Notes: generated from the sequence alone by a model not told the origin. A DNA stretch of 64,000 nucleotides from Paenibacillus sp. FSL H7-0737 (GCF_000758545.1 NZ_CP009279.1:4092001-4156000); one strand, 5' to 3'. Shown: positions 9,121-17,215, counted from the first letter of the stretch. Translations and numbers: made by a program.

Positions 9121-9266
9121 ACAACGTCTTATTCGCGAACTTCGTGAATAATTCCGTATGTTGAGTATTCGCGAAATTACTGAGCTATCCTGCCCGTTAG
9201 CGCAGCAAGGCTGCCAATCGTGCTGGCAGCCTTGTCATGGTTGAACTATCGTTTCCCGTTAGCATT
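9121..9266 (+). repeat. full-length structured intergenic repeat, copy 3
   Basis: End module 9121-9180 (contains the imperfect palindrome ATTCGCGAACTTCGTGAAT), left half CTATCCTGCCCGTTAG, a perfect 11-bp hairpin (CAAGGCTGCCA-N7-TGGCAGCCTTG, 9206-9234), then right half TTGAACTATCGTTTCCCGTTAG. Confidence 0.78.
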
Positions 9267-9383
9267 CCTGTAGAGCGTTATCTATCGTCACTTATCAAGC
9301 TGACAAATTTCACGAATAAATGAGCCTTCGTGAGAAAACTTAATAGCTCTTTGGCAATCGTACACATTCTTGACATTGTACAT

Positions 9384-9454
9384 TGACAAGAATATTTACC
9401 GATAAAACAATAAAACCACGATTTACGCGGTAATTAATCGGCTTATATTCTTGT
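9384..9454. repeat. 71-base inverted repeat / long hairpin
   Basis: GACAAGAATAT and ATATTCTTGTC form 11-bp outer arms. CCGAT/ATCGG continues the stem after a 3-base mismatch, and CCACG..CGCGG pairs inside. No gene or T run is attached. The stretch 9267-9383 shows nothing else. Confidence 0.55.
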
Positions 9455-9469
9455 CATTCGACAGAAAAA

Positions 9470-9494
9470 TAAGGCCACGGTGTAAACCGTGACC
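9470..9494 (-). terminator. probable terminator of the SMI1/nfi unit
   Basis: AGGTCACGGT-TTAC-ACCGTGGCCT hairpin followed by TATTTTTC on the minus strand, about 115 bases past the stop of the SMI1 gene. Confidence 0.6.
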
Positions 9495-9607
9495 TGCCTA
9501 AAACTAATTGGTTGTTGGTCTTGTAGATATTAGACCCACTAACATTTATAGGATAAAGTTTGATTTATGGTCATGCATCCGCATTGTATGAATAATGAGT
9601 AATTAAA

Positions 9608-10936
9608 TTATTCTTTGTCAAAATAATCATCTGGCAAATTTAATTTTTTCAAACAATCTGTAAATTTTTCTTTGAAATTAATATTGCTTTTATATTCCGG
9701 CCATGCAACCTTATAATGACGCAATAACTTCTCATGAGGGATAACGCCCCAAAATAAAATAGTGTTTTTCACAACCTCCTTATCGCCACCCACTAACATC
9801 TGTTCAATGATTTCCCAACTTTCCGATTTGTCATTGCAATTGCGTGTGGCATAGATTGCGGCAGATTGAATATTCGAGTCGGTGTGGCACAAAAAGGACG
9901 CAAAGTTCTGAAGTGTAATCGCGCCGGAAGATTCCAAAACATACCCCACATGACGTAACGTTTCCGAATCGTGAACCCTGTCAAGACTTTGCAATATCAC
10001 TTTTATAAATTCCGCTAAATCAAAAGATTTACCGTACCAATTCAGAATCATTAAAGCTTGTAAAAAATCTTCATTTCTTTCAGAATACAACAGCTCCAGA
10101 AGATAGACTCTTCCCGCATCAAAAGAGGTTTTGCAGATTAGCTGAATGGATGTGGTGCGATCATTTTGTCTTTGCTCAGCAACGCTCCTTAAAAAATCAA
10201 TGGTTGGCTGCGAGATTTTCTTAAACTTGAACATTCCATCAAGCGCTTTTGATTTGATTTCTTCGTTTGGGGCGTTTTGATAAACCTGTATCAACGCATT
10301 TTCATCGCCCGGCATTCTACTGCCAAACCACGCGATATCATAATCCAGAATAATTTCGTCCAGCCAGCGCTCATACCAGTCCAGAAAGTTGTCTTCATAG
10401 ACAAAGAAAAAGGGATGATCAGGATAAAAAACTGCAGTGTAAATGATTTTCCCCCTGTGTTTCCCTTCAAGTACGAGATACATATCGTATTCACAGCCTT
10501 GTGTACCAATGCACAACATGCCGCCCATCACCCTATCACGGGCGGCGTCGTATTCCGGGTCGGAGATGTCTTCATCACTGATCAGTGGCTCGATCAGATG
10601 GTTCCATTTTTCTTTTGTCATTCTCGGGTGTATAACGCATTTTGTAGTGAATGCATTTCTTTCGGTATAGGAAGTTGCTTTTTCAATCGAATAAATCCCG
10701 TAATAAGGCCCGGCACCTCCATTTCCGACTTTCGTTAAAAACTGGGCATAAGGCTCCGGAAGTGTGACTTGATTCTTTGCTTGCCAGTCCGCAAGCTCTT
10801 TTGCTGTAAGCACTTCATAAACCTTGTATTTATGTGAAGATGCTCCAAACACCAAAAAAGCCGTATCTTTGCGCATGGCCTTTTCGAGTTTGTTTTTTAT
10901 TCGATCAATTTGTGTTTCTTTCTTCCAAAACAACAT
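9608..10936 (-). CDS. SMI1/KNR4 (SUKH) family protein with C-terminal repeats
   Basis: 442 aa. The N-terminal SUKH domain (about residues 25-190) has the diagnostic LPEPYAQFLTKVGNGGAGP segment. The C-terminal half (about 205-440) is helical with HEAT-like repeat periodicity. SUKH proteins are often immunity proteins of polymorphic toxin systems (family knowledge); no toxin partner is visible. The ATG follows a G-rich site (AACAGGGGGG). It starts 19 bases after the endonuclease V stop, so the two are probably co-transcribed. A downstream hairpin at 9470-9494 would end the transcript. Confidence 0.8.
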   Translation of the reverse strand: MLFWKKETQIDRIKNKLEKAMRKDTAFLVFGASSHKYKVYEVLTAKELADWQAKNQVTLPEPYAQFLTKVGNGGAGPYYGIYSIEKATSYTERNAFTTKCVIHPRMTKEKWNHLIEPLISDEDISDPEYDAARDRVMGGMLCIGTQGCEYDMYLVLEGKHRGKIIYTAVFYPDHPFFFVYEDNFLDWYERWLDEIILDYDIAWFGSRMPGDENALIQVYQNAPNEEIKSKALDGMFKFKKISQPTIDFLRSVAEQRQNDRTTSIQLICKTSFDAGRVYLLELLYSERNEDFLQALMILNWYGKSFDLAEFIKVILQSLDRVHDSETLRHVGYVLESSGAITLQNFASFLCHTDSNIQSAAIYATRNCNDKSESWEIIEQMLVGGDKEVVKNTILFWGVIPHEKLLRHYKVAWPEYKSNINFKEKFTDCLKKLNLPDDYFDKE

Positions 10937-10955
10937 ATTGAATCCCCCCTGTTGA

Positions 10956-11465
10956 TTATAGCCGGGCTTCCTTCGTTTGCTTATCCAGCAATTTCAGCAG
11001 ATGCGGAAATCGGTATTCTCCGTACATACTCTGTATGTGCTCGGCAGCGACTGCTAGCTCCATGCCGACAGAGGTTATATACAAAGGCTTGGAGCTGTTG
11101 CCTCGGTAAAGCTTTTTGACAAAGGCTTCGTTGTCGTGAAAGGCATTTTTTGCAACACCGATCACTGGAATTTCCCCTGAAAAATTTGTGTAAACATAAT
11201 GTCCGAGCCCGGGCTTTTTCTCATTGTTTAAGTACACATAGCCATCCACAACAATGGTATGTATTTGATTTATGTCAGTAAGTTTCAACAGTTCCTGTAT
11301 GCAAGGGAGCTCTCGTTTATAGAAAAAACCCGTTTCGTATTTGTGAGGGTTTTCCGTATAAGACATGATGACTTCGAGTGGTTTAGAATCTTCCCAACAT
11401 TGAAAAATAACCCCCACTGATTTCGCTTTATTTTCCTCATAATACACATCGACAGCGATGATCAT
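10956..11465 (-). CDS. nfi: endonuclease V (deoxyinosine 3' endonuclease) family protein, short form
   Basis: Endonuclease V nicks DNA (or RNA) near inosine. The E. coli Nfi signature can be followed along the protein: AVDVYY with Asp6, GFFYKRELP with Glu52, IVVDGYVYL with Asp74, PGLGHYV (94-98 region), IPVIGVAKNAF with Lys106, and KPLYITSVG near the C-terminus. All three acidic catalytic positions are kept. At 169 aa it is shorter than typical Nfi (about 220 aa), with trimmed N- and C-termini, so it is a compact subfamily rather than a truncation. First gene of a probable two-gene unit with the SMI1 protein. Confidence 0.82.
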   Translation of the reverse strand: MIIAVDVYYEENKAKSVGVIFQCWEDSKPLEVIMSYTENPHKYETGFFYKRELPCIQELLKLTDINQIHTIVVDGYVYLNNEKKPGLGHYVYTNFSGEIPVIGVAKNAFHDNEAFVKKLYRGNSSKPLYITSVGMELAVAAEHIQSMYGEYRFPHLLKLLDKQTKEARL

Positions 11466-11559
11466 TGATAGCGATTCCTTCCTTTAAGCTCATTTTAAGC
11501 TATAGATTATAGCCAATATATCACATTTTGCCGTGCAGGATGATCTATAGATTATCCCA

Positions 11560-11760
11560 ATACCACCACTCCACCAATCTAACCTATCAAGGGGCGGGTA
11601 GTATTTATTCTGCCGCAGGCGCAGCACAGAAAAAATCTCCACCCTATAACCCTTGACAGGCTGGATTTTTGACGTGCCATTTCGCCGCCGACAACGGGGA
11701 ACAGGATTTTATCCTGCCCCCGGCCTCCTCCAAAGAATAGGATAGGGTGTAAATGATTGA
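11560..11760. other. GC-rich foreign-looking patch in a 928-base gene-free stretch
   Basis: The stretch 11466-12393 has no gene. Within it, 11560-11760 is much richer in G and C than anything around it (GGGGCGGG, GCCGCCGACAACGGGG, TGCCCCCGGCC). It carries two related motifs, CTATCAAGGGGCGG and CCCTTGACAGGCTGG. It has no open frame with a ribosome site. The composition suggests a leftover from an element of different origin; I associate such sequence with clostridial conjugative elements, but only from memory. 11761-12073 shows nothing recognisable. Confidence 0.4.
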
Positions 11761-12073
11761 ATCTAAATGTACAGTTTCGCTTGGATAAGATTGTACAAAA
11801 CGCTTGAATAATAACAGAGAATTAAGAATCTTTGGCTCTAACTAACGCCTTCCGCTCTCGCTTCAGTTGTTAGCATATATAGAGTTGGAATGGTTTTGTT
11901 TCACAAACCATTCACTTCTATACATGTAATATTCACAGAAAACTATGTACAAGAAGCTCACTTGTACGCATATAATCCTAGAAAAGCGCTTAGCAGCTGT
12001 TTTTAAGGATTATACCAATCATTTTAGAACATTCTTACACAAGCAAATATGTACATCCTTATATCAGCATTTA

Positions 12074-12171
12074 CAAACTATCCTCCGTTAACTTAACGAA
12101 GAAAGGAGCAGCTGCCGCGGTGGCAAACTGCTCCCAGGATCTCTGGACTAACGTGTCCCGTTAGTTCAAGA
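12074..12171 (+). repeat. structured intergenic repeat, copy 4 (without end module)
   Basis: Left half AAACTATCCTCCGTTAACTTAACGA, hairpin GGAGCAG-CTGCC..GGCA-AACTGCTCC (12105-12134), right half GGACTAACGTGTCCCGTTAG. The arms differ from the other copies but keep the CTGCC/GGCA core. Confidence 0.7.
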
Positions 12172-12228
12172 AGAATCGTAAACATTTCACTATTCCTTTA
12201 CTTCGGTTAATTTCAATAAAACACCCTT

Positions 12229-12254
12229 TTAACTAACCTGCCCATTAGCTTAAA
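12229..12254 (+). repeat. solo left half of the intergenic repeat
   Basis: AACTAACCTGCCCATTAGC followed by TTAAAG matches the left half of the copies at 8011, 8971, 9183 and 12074. No hairpin or right half follows. Confidence 0.6.
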
Positions 12255-12322
12255 GCCATTACCGCAAAGGTACCATCGACAGCAATATTACTACTCCTGT
12301 TTAATTTTTGATAATATATCAT

Positions 12323-12361
12323 AAAAAAGACTATCGAATGGACTTGTCGATAGTCTTTTTT
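12323..12361. terminator. bidirectional terminator
   Basis: AAAAAAGACTATCGA-N9-TCGATAGTCTTTTTT, a perfect 15-bp stem with T runs on both strands. It ends the L7/L12-domain gene on the minus strand. Confidence 0.88.
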
Positions 12362-12393
12362 GGGCTATTAATTGAATGGATGCATTGTTGCAG

Positions 12394-12669
12394 CTATTCC
12401 TTTAGGGCATCCACATATTGCTTCGCTTCTAATAGTGACAAACCAAGCACTTCTCTCGCTTTTTTAACAGCTGCTACTTCCTTGCCGTTACGTACGAGCT
12501 GGAGAACCTCATTTTGAACAAGATGTGGGGGCAGACCTTCAGACTTGGCAATTTGGTCAACGTTTACCTGCATTGTTTTGATACGAGCTTCCATGGCACT
12601 TACTTTGTTATACACAGTTAAACATACAACTAAGGACACAAGTGATATCGTAATTGATAGGTATTCCAT
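12394..12669 (-). CDS. small membrane protein with ribosomal L7/L12 C-terminal-like domain
   Basis: 91 aa from the ATG at 12669. Residues 4-22 form a hydrophobic N-terminal membrane anchor. A short linker (QIAKSEGLPPHLV) leads to a C-terminal domain (GKEVAAVKKAREVLGLSLLEAKQYVD) that closely resembles the factor-binding domain of ribosomal protein bL12. It is not the ribosomal protein itself, because the bL12 N-terminal dimerisation domain is replaced by a membrane helix. Function unknown; it might present the bL12-like surface at the membrane (inference). AAGGGAG lies 8 bases before the ATG; the GTG three codons earlier has no spacing to it. Monocistronic with a strong terminator. Confidence 0.85.
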   Translation of the reverse strand: MEYLSITISLVSLVVCLTVYNKVSAMEARIKTMQVNVDQIAKSEGLPPHLVQNEVLQLVRNGKEVAAVKKAREVLGLSLLEAKQYVDALKE

Positions 12670-12743
12670 TTGCGACACTCCCTTCTATCTCTTCTTTTAT
12701 TCTAAATGAAGATGTCTGGTTCAACAAATTTATGTCGTGTCCT

Positions 12744-12840
12744 ATTGAACTAACCTGTCCGTTAGCTTAATAACGCAGTGTCAGTCTAATACTTTATTTG
12801 CCGAGTCTAACACTTTATTTTTCAGTCTAGAACTCTATTT
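12744..12840 (-). repeat. right repeat cluster bounding the accessory block (inverted)
   Basis: On the minus strand: three near-tandem 18-base modules (AAATAGAGTTCTAGACTG, AAATAAAGTGTTAGACTC, AAATAAAGTATTAGACTG; plus-strand 12823-12840, 12803-12820, 12782-12799). The last is followed by ACACTGCGTTATTAAGCTAAC... and a half-element. This is the inverted counterpart of 6899-6957. Confidence 0.7.
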
Positions 12841-13649
12841 TCATTTGACACTTCTCTCTCACATTTAATTTTCTCGCAGTCTTCAATAATGAACTGAATC
12901 TCTTCCGCTGTAAGCTTAGCTTTTTTCGAAGAAAAATCCTTTTTTAAATTGTTGTAGACTTTCTTATTATTTTTGAGCAATTTGAACTCATATCCCATAC
13001 TACTAACATAAAAATGTTTTGGCTCATGACTATCAATTCCATAACCCGAAACTTTAAGTATAGTTAGATATTCTAAAGTTTTTTTTCTATGTATGCAGCA
13101 GTGGACCTATGATGTCCGTCAATTAATGTACTCATAAAACCTTCATAATAATATGCGAGCCAAGTCATGATCTCCCCATTTTTAATTTGCTCCCTATATC
13201 CATAACTCTTTCAATGTTTAAACAATCGATTCGTTGAGAAGGTAAAAGGAATTTGGGAACCCCCTTGCTTGAATGGTACTTGTAAAAAACATCAGCTGAC
13301 GCATTATACGTTCTCCTCTTAGTAAATAAGTTCCAAAAAAACTCTCCTTCTCCGTTAGTTGGTATCATTTCTATATAAGACATCAGGTAATAACCATTTT
13401 CTCGAATACTCAGTAGAGGTTTAACCTTTTCAAATGCAGTACTAAGGTCATTCCCTACCTCTTGTGAATCTTTAACTCTATCAATCGCTCACCAGAGTTA
13501 TCCACCCCAAATTTAGTTATTAACTTTCCACTCCCATTATTTACTCGAAGTAACAAAGCATCCTTGTCCCATGAGTTAAAAATACTCGGAATGATTTCTT
13601 CGCATACGATCGAATTAGGTGCCTTAAATATCTTCCTCATAACTTCCAC
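12822..13649 (-). pseudogene. frameshifted gene with ParB/Srx-like (DGHHR) domain
   Basis: Three successive minus-strand frames join into one protein of about 275 residues. Frame one runs from the ATG at 13649 (RBS GGGGTGGAAG) to about 13485. Frame two (STAFEKVKPLLSI.., then MSYIEMIPTN..) runs to about 13190. Frame three contains IKNGEIMTWLAYYYEGF and LIDGHHRSTAAY. The IDGHHRxxAA motif is typical of ParB/sulfiredoxin-like nucleotide-binding domains. Two frameshifts (near 13485 and 13195) split it, and neither is in a long homopolymer. The stop codon (12824-12822) falls inside the right-hand repeat cluster, so the original C-terminus may be lost. Confidence 0.6.
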
Positions 13650-13705
13650 CCCACCCTAATATTACAAAAACCATACCATATCTTGAATTCACCTTATCAT
13701 CAACT

Positions 13706-13739
13706 AACAAAAAAACCATCAGATTTCTCTGATGGTTTT
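13706..13739 (-). terminator. terminator of the DEAD-box helicase gene
   Basis: AAAACCATCAGA / TCTGATGGTTTT hairpin followed on the minus strand by TTTTTTTG, 40 bases past the helicase stop. Confidence 0.88.
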
Positions 13740-13778
13740 GAGGTCTTACTATAAAAAACGTCCAGCGTTCATAATAAC

Positions 13779-15164
13779 TTATCTGCTGCTCGTTTGTCTT
13801 CCTTTAGTGAACCACTCGGACTTTGGCTTTAATGGAGGGTTAGACTTAGGTTTTGCTTTGGCAGGTTTAGATGCCGCAGGTTTAGATGCCGCAGGTTTAG
13901 ATGCCGCTGGTTTTGCCCCCGCTGGTTTAGCTGTTGATGGTCTGGAAGTCGATGGTTTAGAAGATGCAGATCTCGAACCTGACGGTTTCGAAGATCTTTC
14001 TGTCTTCATTTGCGTTTTACGAGACATCGGATACGGATGATCCTTCACTTCTGGAATCGATTTTCCGATCAATTTCTCGATATCTTTAAGGAACGGAAGC
14101 TCTTCAGATTCGCAAAAAGATATTGCCGTTCCGCTTAACCCAGCTCTACCCGTACGACCGATCCGGTGCACATAGGTTTCTGGAATATTCGGCAAGTTGA
14201 AGTTGATTACATGAGATAACTCATCAATATCAATTCCTCGCGCGGCGATATCTGTAGCTACAAGAACGCGGGTTGCACCACTTTTAAAATTCCGCAATGC
14301 ATTCTGACGATCATTCTGCGATTTATTGCCATGAATGGCCTGTGCAGAAATGTTCACTTTCGCTAGATCGCGTGTAACACGGTCCGCACCACGTTTTGTA
14401 CGAGTAAACACCAGCGCAGAAATGATTGATTTATCCTGTAACAAAAGATTCAATTGATTCTGCTTATTTCCATTCTCTAATAAATAGATCGATTGATCGA
14501 TTCTATCCGCAGTAGATGACACGGGTGTGATTTCTACTTTTACTGGATTCACAAGCAAGGTTTTGATCAATTTGGAGATCTCAGTAGGCATCGTTGCCGA
14601 GAAGAACAGTGTTTGTTTCTTCGTTGGCATTTTGGCGATAATTCGCTTCACATCATGGATGAAGCCCATATCTAGCATGCGGTCAGCCTCATCCAAGACA
14701 AGAATTTGGACATACTGTAAGTCTACACGTTTTTGATTGATCAGGTCGATAAGTCTACCTGGAGTAGCAATTAGAATATCAGCACCTTGATTCAAGGCAC
14801 GCTCTTGCACTTTCTGTGATACACCGCCAACGATGGCAGCAGAGCGGATATCTGTGAATTGGCTATACGCTTTTATGTTATCAGCAATTTGAATCGCTAG
14901 TTCTCTTGTCGGTGTTAAGATCAGCGAGCGAATGCGTCGCACATTGCTTGATTTATTGGGACTTGATTGTTCGCTTAATAATTGAATGATAGGTACAGAA
15001 AAAGCAGCTGTCTTTCCTGTTCCCGTTTGAGCACATCCAAGTAAATCTCTACCTGCTAATACAGCTGGGATCGATTGCTCCTGTATAGGTGTAGGTGATG
15101 TATAGTTTTCTTTGGTTAAAGCCTTTAAAATCGCAGGCATAATATTCAGTTCGTTAAATGTCAT
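13779..15164 (-). CDS. DEAD-box ATP-dependent RNA helicase
   Basis: 461 aa with all core motifs: Q motif near 21-31 (YTSPTPIQEQ), Walker A AQTGTGKT (45-52), PTREL, TPGR, DEAD (158-161), SAT (189-191), ATDIAARGID (near 300) and HRIGRTGR (near 335). It resembles RhlE/CshA-type helicases that unwind structured RNA in cold adaptation, ribosome assembly or mRNA decay. The C-terminal tail (about 385-461) is a basic, low-complexity Ser/Lys/Pro/Ala region likely to bind RNA; part is encoded by a 15-base tandem repeat. The ATG follows AAGGAG. Monocistronic. Confidence 0.93.
   Translation of the reverse strand: MTFNELNIMPAILKALTKENYTSPTPIQEQSIPAVLAGRDLLGCAQTGTGKTAAFSVPIIQLLSEQSSPNKSSNVRRIRSLILTPTRELAIQIADNIKAYSQFTDIRSAAIVGGVSQKVQERALNQGADILIATPGRLIDLINQKRVDLQYVQILVLDEADRMLDMGFIHDVKRIIAKMPTKKQTLFFSATMPTEISKLIKTLLVNPVKVEITPVSSTADRIDQSIYLLENGNKQNQLNLLLQDKSIISALVFTRTKRGADRVTRDLAKVNISAQAIHGNKSQNDRQNALRNFKSGATRVLVATDIAARGIDIDELSHVINFNLPNIPETYVHRIGRTGRAGLSGTAISFCESEELPFLKDIEKLIGKSIPEVKDHPYPMSRKTQMKTERSSKPSGSRSASSKPSTSRPSTAKPAGAKPAASKPAASKPAASKPAKAKPKSNPPLKPKSEWFTKGRQTSSR
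13861..13905. repeat. 15-base tandem repeat inside the helicase tail
   Basis: GCAGGTTTAGATGCC repeated three times, with a fourth decayed unit, encodes KPAAS units on the minus strand. Copy number is likely to vary between strains. Confidence 0.8.
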
Positions 15165-15387
15165 TGGGTCTCCTTAATTTCTAATACATATATTCTTAAC
15201 ATTAAATCCAATTATCACGTCATAAACAATAATCATAACACAATTAGTCACATAATAATAGATATTCTTTATCATCACACCAATTTTCATTAAAAATCCA
15301 TTTCAGGATACCAGTACAATTAATAGCTAATAAGAGCTATGCAGCCAAGTATGCGTATCAGCCAAATAACGTTTCCCAACACACAAC

Positions 15388-15416
15388 AAAAAAAGCGAAG
15401 GATTTCTCCCCCGCTT
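15388..15416 (-). terminator. terminator of pduL
   Basis: GAAGCG..CTTCGC hairpin followed by a TTTTTTT run on the minus strand. Confidence 0.75.
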
Positions 15417-15435
15417 CTTATCATTCGTATGAAGA

Positions 15436-16008
15436 CTAGTCTACGATTTCAGCAGTGTCGCCATTGTTGGCACCAGCAGCATTAGCTTCGTCAGTATCAA
15501 TATGCATATCAAGTTTGAAGCTGTCGGATACACGAGCAATTACGTTCTCCAATACGAGACCGCGGTCGCCACCGAGACGAACTTTAAGCAATTGCTTATC
15601 CGCAATGCCCCAAGCTTCAGCTTCAGAAGTGTGGAAGTGAATGTGACGAGCTGCGATGATAACGCCTTGTTCTAATTCAACTTCACCAGCAGGTCCTTTA
15701 AGCGTAATGCCAGGTGTTCCTTCAATATTTCCAGATTCGCGAACTGGAGCTTTCACGCCAAGTGCGAAGGAGTCAGTACGGGAAATTTCTAATTGGGAAG
15801 CCGGACGAGCAGGTCCCAAAATTCTTACCTTGTCAAATTTACCTTTGCTACCGATAACTGCTACTTGTTCATTTGCTGCAAATTGTCCTGGTTGGGAAAG
15901 TGGTTTGAACTCAGTTAATTGATATCCTGGGCCAAACAGAGCCTCCACGTGCTCTTGCGTAAGGTGAATATGTCTAGCCGACACACCTACGGGTACAGTC
16001 TTACTCAT
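15436..16008 (-). CDS. pduL: phosphate propanoyltransferase (PduL-type phosphotransacylase)
   Basis: 191 aa. PduL enzymes exchange CoA and phosphate on short acyl groups (propanoyl-CoA or acetyl-CoA to acyl-phosphate) and are unrelated to Pta. The two zinc-binding histidine signatures are visible: SARHIHL near residue 12 and AARHIHFH near 120. The start is the ATG at 16008 (MSKTVPVGVSARH) behind AAGGAG; the ORF extension to 16053 lacks a ribosome site. No microcompartment shell genes are near, so it probably acts as a free cytosolic phosphotransacylase. Own terminator; the dipeptidase gene upstream also ends in one. Confidence 0.9.
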   Translation of the reverse strand: MSKTVPVGVSARHIHLTQEHVEALFGPGYQLTEFKPLSQPGQFAANEQVAVIGSKGKFDKVRILGPARPASQLEISRTDSFALGVKAPVRESGNIEGTPGITLKGPAGEVELEQGVIIAARHIHFHTSEAEAWGIADKQLLKVRLGGDRGLVLENVIARVSDSFKLDMHIDTDEANAAGANNGDTAEIVD

Positions 16009-16084
16009 TGTAAAGTCACTCCTTGTATTTTCTCTAGTATCTGTACAAGCCATTAACCATTATACATCTTCTTACCCAAAAATA

Positions 16085-16117
16085 AAAAGGGCTGCATCAT
16101 AACGAAGCCCCTTTTTT
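16085..16117 (-). terminator. terminator of the dipeptidase gene
   Basis: GGGGCTTCG..CAGCCC hairpin followed by TTTTTATT on the minus strand. Confidence 0.75.
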
Positions 16118-16146
16118 CGACAATTTATGTTTTTTGCACAAGATTG

Positions 16147-17112
16147 TCATGGTTTAGACACCTGAGAGGGCAAATTTACGCTTAAAAAAGAGGTCGCATT
16201 CTCATACATCCAGCCTTTCACAGTATCCTCTGGATAATAACGGAGCAGCTGCTCTATAAGATCAGGGTATTTTCCCGGATGCTCCAACTTCTCTACCCAA
16301 GTATCGATGCCGTCAAAATCCGAGCCAAACATCATATGCTTCTCACCGCCGAGACTACATACATGTTCAATGTGCTTTAACAAATCATCCATACGAGCCT
16401 TCCCATCATCACTTACAAACCAAGGATAAAAGGTCAGACCCATTCTTCCATCCATTGCAATCAAAGCTTTAATCTGTTCATCATTTAAATTTCTAACATG
16501 CCCACATATAGCCGCAGCATTCGAATGGGAAGCAATAAACGGACGATTGCTTAAATCAGCCAACTCCCAGAACCCCGCTTGTGACAAATGCGACACATCA
16601 AGCAGCATTCCACTTTCGTTGCACCATTCTATCAGCTTTCTCCCTTTTTCCGTAAATCCACCATTACGCTTCTCTAGCACACCATCTGCTGCCCAGTTCG
16701 CATAATTCCAAGTCACACCAAGAAACCGTACTCCAAGTTCGAAGCAGAGCTGAGCATAAAACAAGTTCCCTTCTAAGCCGTCTACGCCCTCCAGAGAGAG
16801 CATTGCTTGTGGAGGTGCGCCTACTAATCGATTCCCTACTTGCTCCTTCCACTGTAACCACTGAAGCCCATCTGTGTTCACTATCTTTTGCCTAAAGAGA
16901 TCAATTTGCCCTAGAACATGTTCAAAGCTTGGTTTTCCTCTGTTAGTTGAAAGATATATTGCAAAACATTGCAACGCCACTCCGCCAGAAGCCAGCCGCT
17001 CTGCAGTAACATCTAATCGAGGATCATTGTCAAAATTTATATCCGGGGAGGCTTGCATTTTGCTTAGCACATCACAATGGAAATCCGCTACTTTAAACTT
17101 ATCAGCCCTCAT
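16147..17112 (-). CDS. membrane dipeptidase (renal dipeptidase family, M19)
   Basis: 321 aa, zinc-dependent, TIM-barrel dipeptidase of the M19 family. The metal ligands are seen as DFHCD (His-x-Asp, near residue 12), Glu in SLEGVDGLEG, His in VSHLSQAGF and His in ASHSNA, plus the C-terminal GSDFDG. There is no signal peptide or membrane segment, so despite the family name it should be cytoplasmic. The start is the ATG at 17112 after GTGGGG. A GTG seven codons earlier has no good site. It lies between spoVS and pduL with terminators on both sides. Confidence 0.9.
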   Translation of the reverse strand: MRADKFKVADFHCDVLSKMQASPDINFDNDPRLDVTAERLASGGVALQCFAIYLSTNRGKPSFEHVLGQIDLFRQKIVNTDGLQWLQWKEQVGNRLVGAPPQAMLSLEGVDGLEGNLFYAQLCFELGVRFLGVTWNYANWAADGVLEKRNGGFTEKGRKLIEWCNESGMLLDVSHLSQAGFWELADLSNRPFIASHSNAAAICGHVRNLNDEQIKALIAMDGRMGLTFYPWFVSDDGKARMDDLLKHIEHVCSLGGEKHMMFGSDFDGIDTWVEKLEHPGKYPDLIEQLLRYYPEDTVKGWMYENATSFLSVNLPSQVSKP

Positions 17113-17215
17113 TTTACAACCCCACTTTCTCACTGTCCCAGCCGTTCATTTCATTTCCAAATGCCTATTTCAGATACTATGCAAAAAAACGCCAGACTAT
17201 AAATCAAAAGCAAAA

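Noticed and set aside
7952..9266. Repeats as true integron attC sites
   Set aside because: The required core and inverse-core heptamers are not found in the right arrangement and no integrase gene is in the window; kept only as a layout resemblance.
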